Shown: piece after piece, positions 44,351-54,500 of the stretch
Layout of the letters: every line of letters starts with the position of its first letter
Numbering within the stretch: position 1 is the stretch's first letter
Assembly (NCBI GenBank): GCA_030867875.1
Contig: JAOWCC010001634.1
Span: forward strand, 39,017,403 to 39,081,402
DNA: 64,000 nucleotides
Direction: 5' to 3'
From: Actinernus sp. WN-2022
Taxonomy: Eukaryota > Cnidaria > Anthozoa > Actiniaria > Actinernidae
Made by a program: the position numbers and the translations under genes
Notes under the pieces: model-generated
What the model was told of the DNA's origin: nothing
The model's input: only the letters and a program-made list of their open reading frames with translations
The model's database searches: none

Positions 44351-44740
44351 TACCGCCATATCAAACAATTGTTGTCGTTCAGAGTAATATTTGGGCCTGA
44401 CTAGATGCTAGTGAGGTATACGCTCATCCTTTTCAAATTTCACTATCGAATCTTCAAAAAACGATTCGCTTTTTTTAATCGCACTTCCTGTAGCCTACGT
44501 TGTATCCGCCTCTCTTCTGCCGGCTCGCAAACTTCCTGAACGTGTTTTAGTATTCGACGATCCGTCCTGCTTTCCAAATATGGAATATATTGACCATATA
44601 TGGAATATCACAGGGAGCTCTCAGGAACGACACTTTTCTCAATAAATTGTTTGATATGCTATTTGTTTTAAGAACATCAAATTTCCGCGGGCAACTATCA
44701 GCCCGGATAGTTCCTCGACGGACACACTCTATTTGTATAT
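44351..44740. other. Spacer between LINE end and inverted-repeat element
   Basis: No exon recognised. GACACACTCTATTTGT at about 44721-44736 is inverted relative to ACAAATAGAGTGTGT at 43905, part of an older fold-back. Confidence 0.35.
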
Positions 44741-46107
44741 TAGTATAATTTCATCAGTGAATATAGAGATTCCCGTGCTCTGATTGGTCGAGAATTACGT
44801 CATACGTCGCTATATTCACCTCCAGAGCACCTGGAGGTGAATATAACATACAAGGCATTTACCAAAATGGCCGCTCGCATATTTACTGATGTTTCTCACG
44901 AATAAATAAATAATATGAAAGAAAAAGCTTTTCCAAAACCCACTAAAGAAGCAACTAAATAAGTATGGCTAAACTTGAAGCTTATTTTAATCCATAAGCC
45001 GTCACAAACAAAGTTTACTTACGAGTTTTGGCCGGGGTTGAGTTTATTCGGTCATCGTGAATCACAACTGAAATAACGTCTACTTAGAGCAATAAATAAC
45101 ACAACGAGACTTTGGAACTGTTCGACTTAAAAAGAGTGTACTTACTTGAGTTATTTTCCCCGTGGTTCTTGATAGAAAAACAACAAGTTCTAGTTTTCAT
45201 TCAGGAAGCCGGTTGCTGTTATGCTCTTCTCTCGCCGCTCTCGCCGCTCTCGGTGTGTTCAAGTTTTATCTCATAACGAAATCATTTGTCTCTTGATTTA
45301 CCATTGTCTTTGATTCTGTGATGGCTATAATCCACAAAACTACAAACAGTTTGTAGTTTCCAGCAAATGTGTCCTTTGAAGTGAACTCATGAAAGCGGTT
45401 CCTTTCGATAAATTTGCACTCGCCGTGGCAGATTTTCAGTCAGCCGAGTTTGCCCACTTCCACTCATTTTCGCTGCATTTCCTCTCTTTGTAACACGGTT
45501 CGAGGACTCAAAAGTGAGGACTGCTGCTTCAACTTGAATTCTAGTGTGCATTTGGACTGCTTTTCGGTATTTCTCTGTCTTTAGCAAATCCATTCTTGTA
45601 GTCCCTGCAAGTCTCCTGTCGAGTCGGTTTGTGCAGTGAACCGTAGCGGCATTTCCCTGCTAGCAGAGGTCTCTCTCTGTCTTGGTAAAATGGAAGGCGA
45701 GGGAGAGACCTCTGCCGACATCCGACACTTGCCGTCCACATTCATGGACGAGTCAAACCAGTTTCGAAAACACGTTTTACCGGAAATAGCTGTACGCGTC
45801 AGTTGTTTGTTACAGTTGTTTCGTGCGCTCATAAGTACACGTGAGATCACATCACTTGTTGCCAAGGAAACTTCACGCATGCGCGACAGAGAAAGCGTCG
45901 GATGTCGGCAGAGGTCTCTCCCTCGCCTTCCATTTTACCAAGACGGAGAGAGACCTCTGCTAGCAGGGACTAGCAGCATGTGATTATGCAAATGTTGTCA
46001 CAAAACTATCCTGTCACGCGCGCTTGTAAAACTTATAAAAGGGTCGGAAGTCAGACTAATAATTTCTAGTTTTAATTTCTCTGATATTCACTGATGAAAT
46101 TATACTA
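44741..46107. mobile_element. 1.37-kb inverted-repeat element
   Basis: TAGTATAATTTCATCAGTGA at 44741 is inverted at 46088-46107, and the pairing continues a few bases inward. Inside are a small hairpin (TATATTCACCTCCAGAGCA, 44811) and a nested fold-back at 45645-45970. No transposase is recognised. Confidence 0.6.
45645..45970. mobile_element. Nested fold-back, GCTAGCAGAGGTCTC-ended
   Basis: Arms of about 80 bp start CCCTGCTAGCAGAGGTCTCT and are inverted at about 45897-45970. Each arm is itself self-complementary (GCAGAGGTCTC...GAGACCTCTGC). A related short copy is at 15465-15545. ORFs over this segment on either strand are products of the palindrome. Confidence 0.75.
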
Positions 46108-46108
46108 A

Positions 46109-46213
46109 AACAATTATTCACTGAAGTCGAAGTGACTATTGGTGAATATTTACCTCGACTTCGTCTCGGTAAATATTCACCAATAGTCACTTCGACTTCA
46201 GTGAATAATTGTT
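46109..46213. repeat. Perfect hairpin, 46-bp stem, 13-base loop
   Basis: 46109-46154 (AACAATTATTCACTGAAGTC...) and 46168-46213 are exact reverse complements. The loop is TCGACTTCGTCTC. It starts one base after the 1.37-kb inverted-repeat element ends. Confidence 0.9.
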
Positions 46214-46334
46214 AAATAGTGCTCGCTGAGAGCGGAAAACAATTTTGTGATGAACATTATAACGACAAATAGATATGTACTTCAAAGGTTGTAGAGGCGT
46301 TCAAATCTAACCTTTGTAAACTTAAGATAGCATA

Positions 46335-46437
46335 AGCTAGCAATTGGAGTGCCCATAGTATATATATTAGACTAGCAATAGTATATATATTAGACTGTAG
46401 CAATTGGAGTGCGCATAGTATATATATTAGACTGCAA
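46335..46437. repeat. Short tandem repeat, about 35 bp x 3
   Basis: Three units built on GCAATTGGAGTGCGCATAG and TATATATATTAGACT; the middle unit is shortened. Confidence 0.8.
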
Positions 46438-46439
46438 TC

Positions 46440-46700
46440 ACAATCCCAACTGATCGGAGCCGCTTACAGCAATTTCGTTTAACAGAGATATTAAACGTTG
46501 CATTTGATGGGATTTCATGAGTCACCAAGAAAGATTTAATTGCATAATTAAAGGACATTTTATACCGCAACAGAAAGGAATATTCCTACTTTAAAAAACT
46601 TATTTATACAGTAAACGTTCCATATAAAATATTTCCAAACGAGTCACTGTTTATTGGAGTGAAAACAGTATGCAGAATCAGTTCAAAAAAACAACTTAAC
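46440..46700. other. Unassigned AT-rich spacer
   Basis: No gene or repeat recognised. Confidence 0.3.
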
Positions 46701-46930
46701 ATTTCACCGATACCCCACCGACATATGACCGACACTTTACCGATCATTTAGTACCACCGACCCACTATCGGCCAATAGATAACAACGTACTACGAGGAGG
46801 GAAAAATCGACCGACGTCGACCGACACACACGCCGGTGGGTCGATCGACAGTCGGTCTATACGTCGGCTGATGTATCGGCCTATATGTCGGCCAACCCTC
46901 GACCAATACGTCGGCCGACATTGCGTACAG
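46700..46930. repeat. Degenerate ACCGAC/GTCGGC-rich repeat
   Basis: Irregular repetition of ACCGACAT-, CGACCGAC- and GTCGGCC-type words, both orientations intermixed, for about 220 bp. Open frames on the minus strand follow from this low-complexity composition. Confidence 0.6.
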
Positions 46931-47419
46931 TTCGCATGATCCGAGTAACAGAGAAAAATCAAAATCAATACGGATGAGAGCTAGCTTCGTCACGTTTGTT
47001 CATTCCGTGAGGTTCAAGAGTCTGGGCTTTGTCTATAAGGTTTGATTCTCTGACTTTGCGTATTGAGTCTCATGAATCGAAGAGTTCATTATTTCTAGAG
47101 GAATAAGTTGCATATCAGTGTGAGCATGGTTGCATGGGGTTAGAAAGAAAATGTTCAGAAACATGCAGTGGTAGGCTTAGATTTAAATTAGGTTTGTTAA
47201 CTGAACGACCTGTCTTTGGCATGAGACGTCGCTTAGTTTCACCTTAGTTTGTATTGTAAGAACAAGTGATGTGTGATGTGGTGGAGCGGGTTTCGCCGGT
47301 AGAATAAAATGTGTAGTGACAGGAGTCCATCTCGTAGTAGTGATTAAGGCCGTTAGTAATGTAGGAACACTCCTGTCCACTGGCAGCGGAAAGAGGCTGG
47401 TGGAGGTTTATGTAGTTAT
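46931..47419. other. Unassigned spacer
   Basis: No supported gene. The target duplication of the next transposon starts at 47420. Confidence 0.3.
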
Positions 47420-48313
47420 GATATAAAAGAGTTTGACTAATGTCGCGGGTCGCGTGTCGCGGGTAGACGGTGCGGGTGCGGGTAGACGGTGCGGGTGCGG
47501 GTAAAAAGGTGCGGGTGCGGGTAAAAAGGTGCGGGTGCGGGTAAAAAGGTGAGGGTAAAAAGGTGCGGGGAAAATGGTGCGGGTAAAGACATGCAATGTA
47601 TCCGAGATAAAAAAGAAAAAATTGCGAATTTGAATTTTTTTATGTAGTCCTTCAAATTAAATCTGGTTCATGTTCACAACACCCTGTCAGTTTGCCATAC
47701 CGACATCAAACTGTGGGTAAACAGATACAAGGTAATCGATTATCAAAAAGCAAAAATCGCGAATTTGCCGGTGCGGGTCAAAAGATGGAAGGTATTCGAT
47801 TATCAGGGGGAAAGGGAAAGGTGGCTGTCTTTACCTAGTATGGCAGCCCTAAGGCTAAGGCGAATTTAAAATTTCTTATGTAGTCGTTCTATTTTTGGCA
47901 ATTAAATCTGGTTCATGTTCACACCTTGTCAGTTTGCCATGCCGACATCAAGGCACCGAAGCCAAAAGAATCAATGGTTACTGTTCGACTGTATGAAGTG
48001 ATTCGCGAGGGACATCGAAAAGTTTTCGACTTGTGACATTAAGTCCATATAATGATATTTTCTAGTTCTTCTATGAATTGATACTAAAACCCGTTGGACG
48101 ACTGGTGTTTTTTTTAACGGGAGAGCCGGTGTGTAGCTTATTCAACATGTCTTTTGTTCTAAATACGTGTTAACTGATATACCTAAATAATCCGCTAATG
48201 TTGAGGTTGCGGCTTGCCATGGATCTCACATATCATTACTCCATTTCAAGTTAGCGCACGTGTGTTCGACTCTCGTCTCATAGTTTATCTTCTAGAACCT
48301 TCACTGATTTGTT

Positions 48314-48531
48314 ATGGCGTCAGATGGGGCTTTGAGTGCCGATTTGGAGCAGGTACACTTACTTCCTGGTAATCTTATTTCCGTAACTTTTTTGAAGGTT
48401 TTGTACTGACTAAACATTATTTATTGCCAGAATCGTGTAGGCTTTGAGAGTAAATTATATCGAAGAGGACTTTCCAGCGCTCGGAGATCCCAGGGCATCG
48501 TCAGATGAGAAAGCTGTATTTAAGGTGAAAT
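48314..48531 (+). CDS. Two exon-like segments carried inside the transposon
   Basis: ATG at 48314 opens MASDGALSADLEQ and reaches donor CAG|GTACAC at 48352. An acceptor (ATCGTGTAG) at about 48440 restores the same phase with ALRVNYIEEDFPALGDPR and SSDEKAVFK, ending at donor AAG|GTGAAA near 48531. The joined peptide is soluble and acidic. I do not recognise the family. As it lies inside a transposon with clean ends, it is either a captured host gene start or the first exons of the transposon's own gene. An unlinked ATG at 49791 (MAKTRGQKKPTEKVQ) could be another cargo piece. Confidence 0.4.
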
Positions 48532-48565
48532 ACCTATTAATCTATAACGATAAAGTGTCCGAAGA

Positions 48566-48741
48566 CTAATACAATGCTGATCAAATACAACGCTTGTCGA
48601 GGTTCAAACGATATTTCGGCTGGCCAGTACCAGCCTTCTTCAGGTCTGTCAGTAAAATAAACCTGAAGAAGGCAGGTACTAGCCAGCCGAAATATCGTTT
48701 GAACCTCGACAAGCGTTGTATTTGATCAGCATTGCATTAGT
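48566..48741. repeat. Hairpin MITE with CTGAAGA...GAAA core
   Basis: Arms of about 74-80 bp (to 48645 and from 48661) pair with only a few mismatches around the loop CTGTCAGTAAAATAA. Each arm contains CCTGAAGAAGGC, a small stem, and GCCGAAATATCGTTTG. Confidence 0.8.
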
Positions 48742-49046
48742 ATATATTGGTATATATTGTTTTGGTGAAGTTTCGTCCAAATCTGTTATTCCTTATATGT
48801 TAGTAATTCAGGCAAAGAAAGTTACTACGAATAAAAATCTAGTAGGAGTTTTGGCCTTTTGAAATTCTGTAAACACTAACACCTCGTCAAAGCCAAATGT
48901 CAACACTCTCAAATGACTAGCCAATGAAATGCCACGACCCCCATGGCTAGGCTCCTATGACTGGCCCTGAAATTCGAGGGAAATGGTAAGGTCGTATTTA
49001 ATTTCGTAAACAACATACTCGTGTGTTCTCGCGCTGCCGTTTGTCA
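48742..49046. other. Transposon interior, no gene seen
   Basis: No exon recognised between the hairpin and the Harbinger-type MITE. Confidence 0.3.
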
Positions 49047-49049
49047 ACT

Positions 49050-49775
49050 AAGGGACGGACCATTAGAAAAGTTATGGGGGGGGGGGATTCTCAAGCTGCA
49101 TGATATTTTTTTACTCCAGCCTGTTTGCTGAGCAGCAATTTTTTTTTCGGCTAAGATCTCATGCACGTTTTATGGCAAAAATAATTATGTACTAATCTAT
49201 TCAATTTGGAATATTAAGTTATTCCAAAATTAGCTACCTTTGTTCTTAATAATTCTTGTCCTAAGTAAACTTTAAGAGCCATGCCCCTGTGACTTAAATC
49301 TTTTTCTTATCAGGGCATCAAGGCTAGCGTGCCCATATTAAAAGTTATACTTTAATATTGATACCTATAAAAGTGTACAGCTGCATCACCTTGCACGGCA
49401 AATGATTGTTTATGATTCAAGCTCATAGCAAGACCAGTGAAAATCCCATTCAAACAAATCTTTTTGAGAGACGAAAAGTTATGTAATTTTTTTGTGTAAA
49501 TTTCACCTGCCTTTTAATAGTGGATAAATCAAAGGATACATATGTGTACCTCTCACAAAAGAGTTGCTGCAACAAAAACACAGTGTGATAGAAGGAAACC
49601 ATTTGTAGTTGATGGCATCCCTGTGCAGTCCCTGGCCTCTGCCTCGCCTCCCCCTCTCCATGTAGGATTTTTTTTTTGTGTTGCTGGCTGTGCATGAATA
49701 TTTTTTTTTATAATTTTCCCTTGTATGGATTAATTTTTTGGAATCCCCCCAATAACTTTTCTAATGGTCCGTCCC
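49050..49775. mobile_element. PIF/Harbinger-type MITE with TAA TSD
   Basis: Ends GGGACGGACCATTAGAAAAG on the left and the reverse complement on the right, each followed inward by GTTAT and a G/C run. TAA flanks both sides (47-49 of the 49000s and 49776-49778), the 3-bp target typical of PIF/Harbinger. 726 bp, nested in the transposon at 47429-50455. No transposase. Confidence 0.75.
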
Positions 49776-50571
49776 TAAGTTCGGTAAGTCATGGCGAAAA
49801 CGCGAGGTCAAAAGAAACCGACGGAGAAAGTACAGGACCTTTCCTGTACTCGAAAGACAAAGAACGCGTAGAAAGCCGACAAAGGAAATGGCAGCGGTAC
49901 TGATTCGAAGCCTACAATGCTAGCAGAACTCTGCTAGCAGCTATGCGATCACTTGGGCATGTAATAAACCTCTGAGTTTGTGTTAAAGCTCGCATTTAAA
50001 AAAAATTTCTTTAGAACTGAACGTATTATTTAAACGAACTTAGGGCTGCCATGCTAGGTAAAGACAGCCACCTTTCCCCCTGATAATCGAATACCTTCCA
50101 TCTTTTGACCCGCACCGGCAAATTCGCTATTTTTGCTTTTTGATAATCGATTACCTTGTATCTGTTTACCCACAGTTTGAAGTCGGTATGGCAAACTGAC
50201 AGGGTGTGAACATGAACCAGATTTAATTTGAACGACTGCATAAAAATAATTAAATTCGCAATTTTTTCTTTCTCTCTCTCGAACACATTGCATGTCTTTA
50301 CCCGCACCTTTTTACCCGCACCCGCACCCGCACCTTTTTACCCGCGCCCGCACCTTTTTACCCGCACCCGCACCTTTTTACCCGCACCCGCACCTTTTTA
50401 CCCGCACCCGCACCGTCTACCCGCGACACGCGACCCGCGACCATTAGTCAAACTCGATATAAAATCATGTTTGCCGCGTAGCACTAGTAAGTGTAAAGAA
50501 TGTGATGTAAAGTGGTAAGCTGTAGTGCTAAGTGTGCACGCCCTATACGAGGGAAAGAGAAAAAAATATCT

Positions 50572-50648
50572 GACCCAAGTGGGACTCGAACCCAATGACC
50601 TCCAGGTTACATGTCTGGCGCTCTACCAACTGAGCTTAGACTTGAAGG
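50572..50648 (-). tRNA. tRNA-like sequence, probable pseudogene or SINE head
   Basis: The minus strand contains the A-box-like AGCTCAGTTGGTAGAGC and the B-box GGGTTCGAGTCCC in order, with acceptor strands that pair with two wobbles. The anticodon loop has A where U33 is required, and the linker before the D stem is four bases instead of two. It is unlikely to be a working tRNA and more likely a tRNA-derived retroelement. Confidence 0.5.
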
Positions 50649-50790
50649 TTTAGACTTGTTAGGTCGGCGTTACGAGGTAACTGCGCTTTAACTAGAAGGT
50701 CACGGAGGTTAGAGCTACGTCTGTGAGCAACGAGTGATAGGTGCATGCTAATGATTACTGATGAGCCAGGCCTTGAATATTAACGGCACA

Positions 50791-51066
50791 TTAAAGTACA
50801 CGTACGTAAATACATTTTATCTTTGTTGAGTTGAAGCATTTCCCAGACCGTGCGTCGTAACAGCAGTTGCCCGTGAAGAAGAAGCACTTCAAGTAAGCAC
50901 CCGTTATTACACCTTGACATAAAGGGGCGGAGTTCGTGTCAAATTTGCCCGTGTCAAATACGAATTTATTTATTGAAAATACATTAGTATTTGGGCTGCT
51001 CCGATTGGATATCCCCCCCCCCCTATCACCGCGCTTTCCAACCCCCTTCCCCCCCTGCACACACAC
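50791..51066 (-). CDS. Cysteine-rich ORF, possible exon
   Basis: The last 50 residues hold six cysteines spaced C-x10-C-x6-CC-x7-C-x7-C (APLCQG, LKCFFFTGNCCYD, GKCFNST). The GNCCYD...CF part recalls a trefoil (P-type) domain, though one expected upstream cysteine is absent. A signal-peptide exon lies 0.4 kb upstream on the same strand (51575-51482), but its phase does not match any acceptor I can see here. The N-terminal third is low complexity. A secreted domain exon is possible; function unknown. Confidence 0.25.
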   Translation of the reverse strand: MCVQGGKGVGKRGDRGGGISNRSSPNTNVFSINKFVFDTGKFDTNSAPLCQGVITGAYLKCFFFTGNCCYDARSGKCFNSTKIKCIYVRVL

Positions 51067-51481
51067 AGGGAGTGCCAGCTCGCGCGCGACGAGAGCTAGG
51101 TGCCTGTTTTCTCAGGCTACTTCAATGAAGATTGGAAAACATTTATGTTTCCTTATAGCCTGGAGTGTTTCTCGGGTGCATTAAGGCCTGGGTCTCAAGA
51201 TGGCCACACCAAATCAAGAATGGGTAGTCTATCTCTTTCTCTTTGTAATATTTTTATATACAATTTTGACAAATATGATGCACTCTAATTTTAAATTAGA
51301 GTTCAAAGGTCGCATTCCATGTCTCCAGATTCTATTTTTCCATGGAAACTGTCATATGTAAATGTTAAGATCTTAGTCAAAGTTTTAAGACAAATGATTA
51401 CAAGGAGAAAGAGATATACTACCCGCTAAAACACCTGAGTTCCCAATCAACGTTGATCTTACTAACTTTCAATGTAACTAC

Positions 51482-51616
51482 CTGATGTGCTATCCGCCTT
51501 CATGTATGTGACCATCACGAGGATCACGGCCACCAGTTTGAACACGAATGAAAATTGATGTGCTCTTAATAACATAGTTGCTGAACAGGTTTTTCCGGAG
51601 AAACTACCAAGCTGAC
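51482..51616 (-). CDS. Signal-peptide exon of an unidentified secreted or membrane protein
   Basis: The acceptor TTCTTATCTTTAG ends at 51617. ATG at 51575-51573 opens MLLRAHQF, followed by a strongly hydrophobic core (KLVAVILVMVTYM) and KADSTS, an ordinary signal-peptide layout. The donor CATCAG|GTAGTT follows at 51482/51481, in phase 1. The acceptor before the ATG implies an upstream non-coding exon. The following exon is not identified with confidence. Confidence 0.45.
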
Positions 51617-51699
51617 CTAAAGATAAGAAACAAAAGAAAGAAAACATTTTTAATTGTTGCCGGGAGTACGTTGACATAGTTTCTCGTGTCTCAAAATAT

Positions 51700-51914
51700 T
51701 TCGTTTCGAAAGCTGTTCATTATGTATCGTGCGGCCTGGGTGCCAGAGACTCGAAGAAATAAAGGTGATCATGAAAAGGCGAGAGGGACTGAGAAAAAGA
51801 CGAGCCTCTGGTGTATCGGTTGAGAATCGCATTTCCATGCGCTGAGTTTCAAATCAAGAAAACAGGTCAAACCGGTTTTGCTGGGCCGTTGGTAAGCCGA
51901 TAAAAGTTACCGTA
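51700..51914. other. Spacer
   Basis: No supported gene. Confidence 0.3.
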
Positions 51915-52480
51915 CGGGCACTCCTAAATGTTTGGTGCGCGTGCCAACCCTTTTGGCACGGCACCCTTATCAGATTTGTGTCATGTAAATGGAATGTGCC
52001 AGGTAAGACATGCCCAAAAATCTAGGGCTGTTAAGACGCTATGAAACGGTAAACCCGGTTTACACGACAAGCATTTTCCGCACGGCACTCCTAACTTGGG
52101 CACGGCACTCTTAACTTGGGCACGACACTCCTAACTTGGGCACGGCACTCCTAACTTGGACACGGCACTCCTAACTTGGGCAGGCACTCTTAAATTGGGC
52201 ACGGCACTCCTAACTTGGGCACGGCACTCCTAACTTGGGCACCGCACTCCTAACTTGGACACGGCACTCCTAACTTGGGCAGGCACTCTTAAATTGGGCA
52301 CGGCACTCCTAACTTGGACACGGCACTCCTAACTTGGGCACGGCACTCCTAACGTGGGCACGGCACTCCTAACTTGGGCACGGCACTCCTAACTTGGGCG
52401 CGGCACTGCAACATCGGCAGCCCTAGATTTTCGGGCACGCCGCATTCCCGATAAAAATAATAAGGAGTGCCTTGCCCAAT
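51915..52480. repeat. Inverted-repeat element carrying a 20-bp minisatellite
   Basis: TGCCCAAAAATCTAGGGCTG at about 52010 is inverted as CAGCCCTAGATTTTCGGGCA at about 52420, and GGCACTCCT / AGGAGTGCC pair further out. Between them (52076-52420) lie about 17 copies of CACGGCACTCCTAACTTGGG with variants. Confidence 0.8.
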
Positions 52481-52830
52481 CCACGATTAATTCTACGATC
52501 ACTTAAAATTCGCTCCATCAAACGAGTTGCTCTACAATGCGAAGGAGACTAGGTCCTGCTTTGATCAGCCCCTGTTTTCCCCATTGTTTCTTTGCAGGCG
52601 TTTTGTGTTTCTGTTTAAAAATATATATAATAATTAATCTGGGCTTTAATTTATCCCCGTTATTTGGTCCTAATTTCGATCTCGATCTCGATGGGCATTA
52701 ATACAAAGGGCAACAAACAAAGCAGCCTGGTTTATTAATGATTTTATATATGACGTTTATGCACTATGCGCTTTATTTCATCAACGTCCCCAGTACTATA
52801 AATGGGGCAAGGCAAGCCCCCAACATGAGA
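52481..52830. other. Unassigned spacer
   Basis: No gene or repeat recognised apart from a short ATCTCGATCTCGAT run near 52678. Confidence 0.3.
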
Positions 52831-52890
52831 TTAACCCGAGCGTCGTGCTAATAACGCGAGTGTCATGGGTTCGAGCCCCATACGGGACCA
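52831..52890 (+). tRNA. tRNA-Ile(AAU) 3' portion, pseudogene
   Basis: GAGCGTCGTGCTAATAACGC followed by GAGTGTCATGGGTTCGAGCC and CCATACGGGACCA corresponds to the anticodon arm (TCGTG-CTAATAA-CGCGA, five pairs, anticodon AAT), variable loop, T arm (ATGGG-TTCGAGC-CCCAT) and acceptor 3' strand of isoleucine tRNA. The D arm and 5' acceptor strand are missing or unrecognisable. A T run follows at 52898. Probably a tRNA relic or SINE head. Confidence 0.6.
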
Positions 52891-52894
52891 GCAC

Positions 52895-54500
52895 AAATTT
52901 TTTTTTCGGCCCCTTCTTCTTTTTCTTCTTCTTTCTTTTGTCGGGAAATATATTTTCAACGTTGTTGAAGAATAATTTCGCAGAATTCCTATTACTGGTG
53001 CCTTGGAACTATAAATAATAAAGTTACAGTCCTGAGTGCATTTATAAGCTAAAGAGTCAAAAGAGAATAATTTTGAATCTTCAAGAGTTACTATTACTCT
53101 TACTATTGACGACTTATGTAGCCTGTCACAGGCTCCCATAAGGAAGGGGGAGGGGGAGAAGAAAAAAAGGAGAAATTTCAGAAAATAAAACATCACGCGA
53201 TCGGGGCACAACAGCAGTTCACTCATGATGTTCCCTGAATTGTTCAGACTCTTTCGATGCATGATTTGATCATTTATATTCATTCGATTACTGATCACTC
53301 GAGTTCAAAAACTGTCATTTGTAATAACTCGAGAGTTACACACAGATTTGGGAGATTTGTCACCGGATTTAGTTAATCGTTAATCCTATCAAAAAAGATG
53401 GCCAGTATAAATATTACCAAGATATTCGTTTGGGTAAAACGGCTCGAGCCAAATTGATGAAAAAAAATTCCCTCACGGCAATGGATGATTCCCGAGCATA
53501 TCAGCTTTACTCATAGCTCAGTGAATCAGATCCATACTTCGAAAATCGGTTAGTTTCCTATCGTCCTCTGACCCCTACTCGTCCTCTTCTTACCACAGTA
53601 AGCCCGGTTATGCTCCATTGTACAACAAGAACCAGTCTGGAAACAAATCCTTAACACGTGCAATTAATCACGTTCTACGGTGGCCCGGTCAGGGTACTAC
53701 GTTACCACGTTATAATTATGAAATTCTTAACGTGGTATTGTGGTAAATACCATGTTACCACGTTACCATCCAACACCCCCTTGACTGGTGACTAATCAGT
53801 GCAATCAGTCGCCTTTTTATGAAAACGAAATATAGTCAGAAATTGATAACACACGGACACAAAGCCTGGGACTCCTGTATACAATCTTAGCGCGCTTTCC
53901 ATTTATCCGGTCGGTTTAATTTCGGCAATCATTTTTACTTGCCCAACCATTTTTATTTTTCAACTGAAGGAGTGCATTGACCACTTTCGAATACATAATG
54001 GCCTCCTAATTTGCATAATTTGGAAGATTTTAAAATCTGTTGCTACCACAGGAAATTCATTATGAAAACAAGTAACTCTTTTCAATTTTAGAGCAATATA
54101 GAAAATTAATTACCGTTGAGTTATTGGCATTTCGAATGCAGAAAGCAAACTGAAAGTGTGGATAAAAAGCTATTAAACGCATGCTTGCATGTGGGCCCGC
54201 CATCTTGTTGTTGTTAAGTTGTGCTACATGCAGTGTGCTACATTAAACAGAGCCCAAGACATGGATGTCAGAAGCGAGATTTACGCCTAAAACAAAACGA
54301 GTGCAACGAGGAAAACGCATCCAGTAAAAGTATCGCCGAAGCACGTGGAAAGTAGCGCCACACGACACACGGCAAATAAAGTCGAGATTGTTCAGCAATA
54401 TCACACACACACACAAAAAAACATTCTCTACTGCAAGAATTAGCAATTACAGTACTGTATCAGGAAACTCGCTAGTGTGTAAACTAGTAAACGTATCAAA
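52895..54500. other. Region upstream of the gypsy element
   Basis: No clear LTR or primer-binding site found. A short fold-back with TACCACGTTA/TAACGTGGTA words lies at about 53695-53770. CA repeats at 54400-54412. Confidence 0.35.

Larger units (their letters stand above)
47429..50455. mobile_element. Minisatellite-TIR transposon, member 2 (Mutator-like by TSD)
   Basis: Both ends carry GAGTTTGACTAATG pointing outward (47429 and, reversed, 50455). Each is followed by GTCGCGGGTCGCGTGTCGCG, a minisatellite of GGTGCGGGTGCGGGTAAAAA, then a unique block with GTTCATGTTCACA...CAGTTTGCCATACCGACATC, giving arms of about 420 bp (47429-47855 and 50041-50455). It is flanked by the perfect 9-bp repeat GATATAAAA (47420-47428 and 50456-50464). 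Length is 3027 bp. The end and layout match the element at 11651-14309 although the minisatellite motif differs. It contains exon-like sequence, a hairpin and a Harbinger-type MITE, but no recognised transposase. Confidence 0.88.

Noticed and set aside
45541..45983. Overlapping ORFs on both strands near 45.6-46.0 kb
   Set aside because: They cover the nested palindromic element at 45645-45970 and are mirror images of each other.
46765..46993. Minus-strand ORFs starting MILIFLCYSDH and MTKLALIRIDF
   Set aside because: Low-complexity GTCGGC/ACCGAC repeat; two overlapping frames both open.
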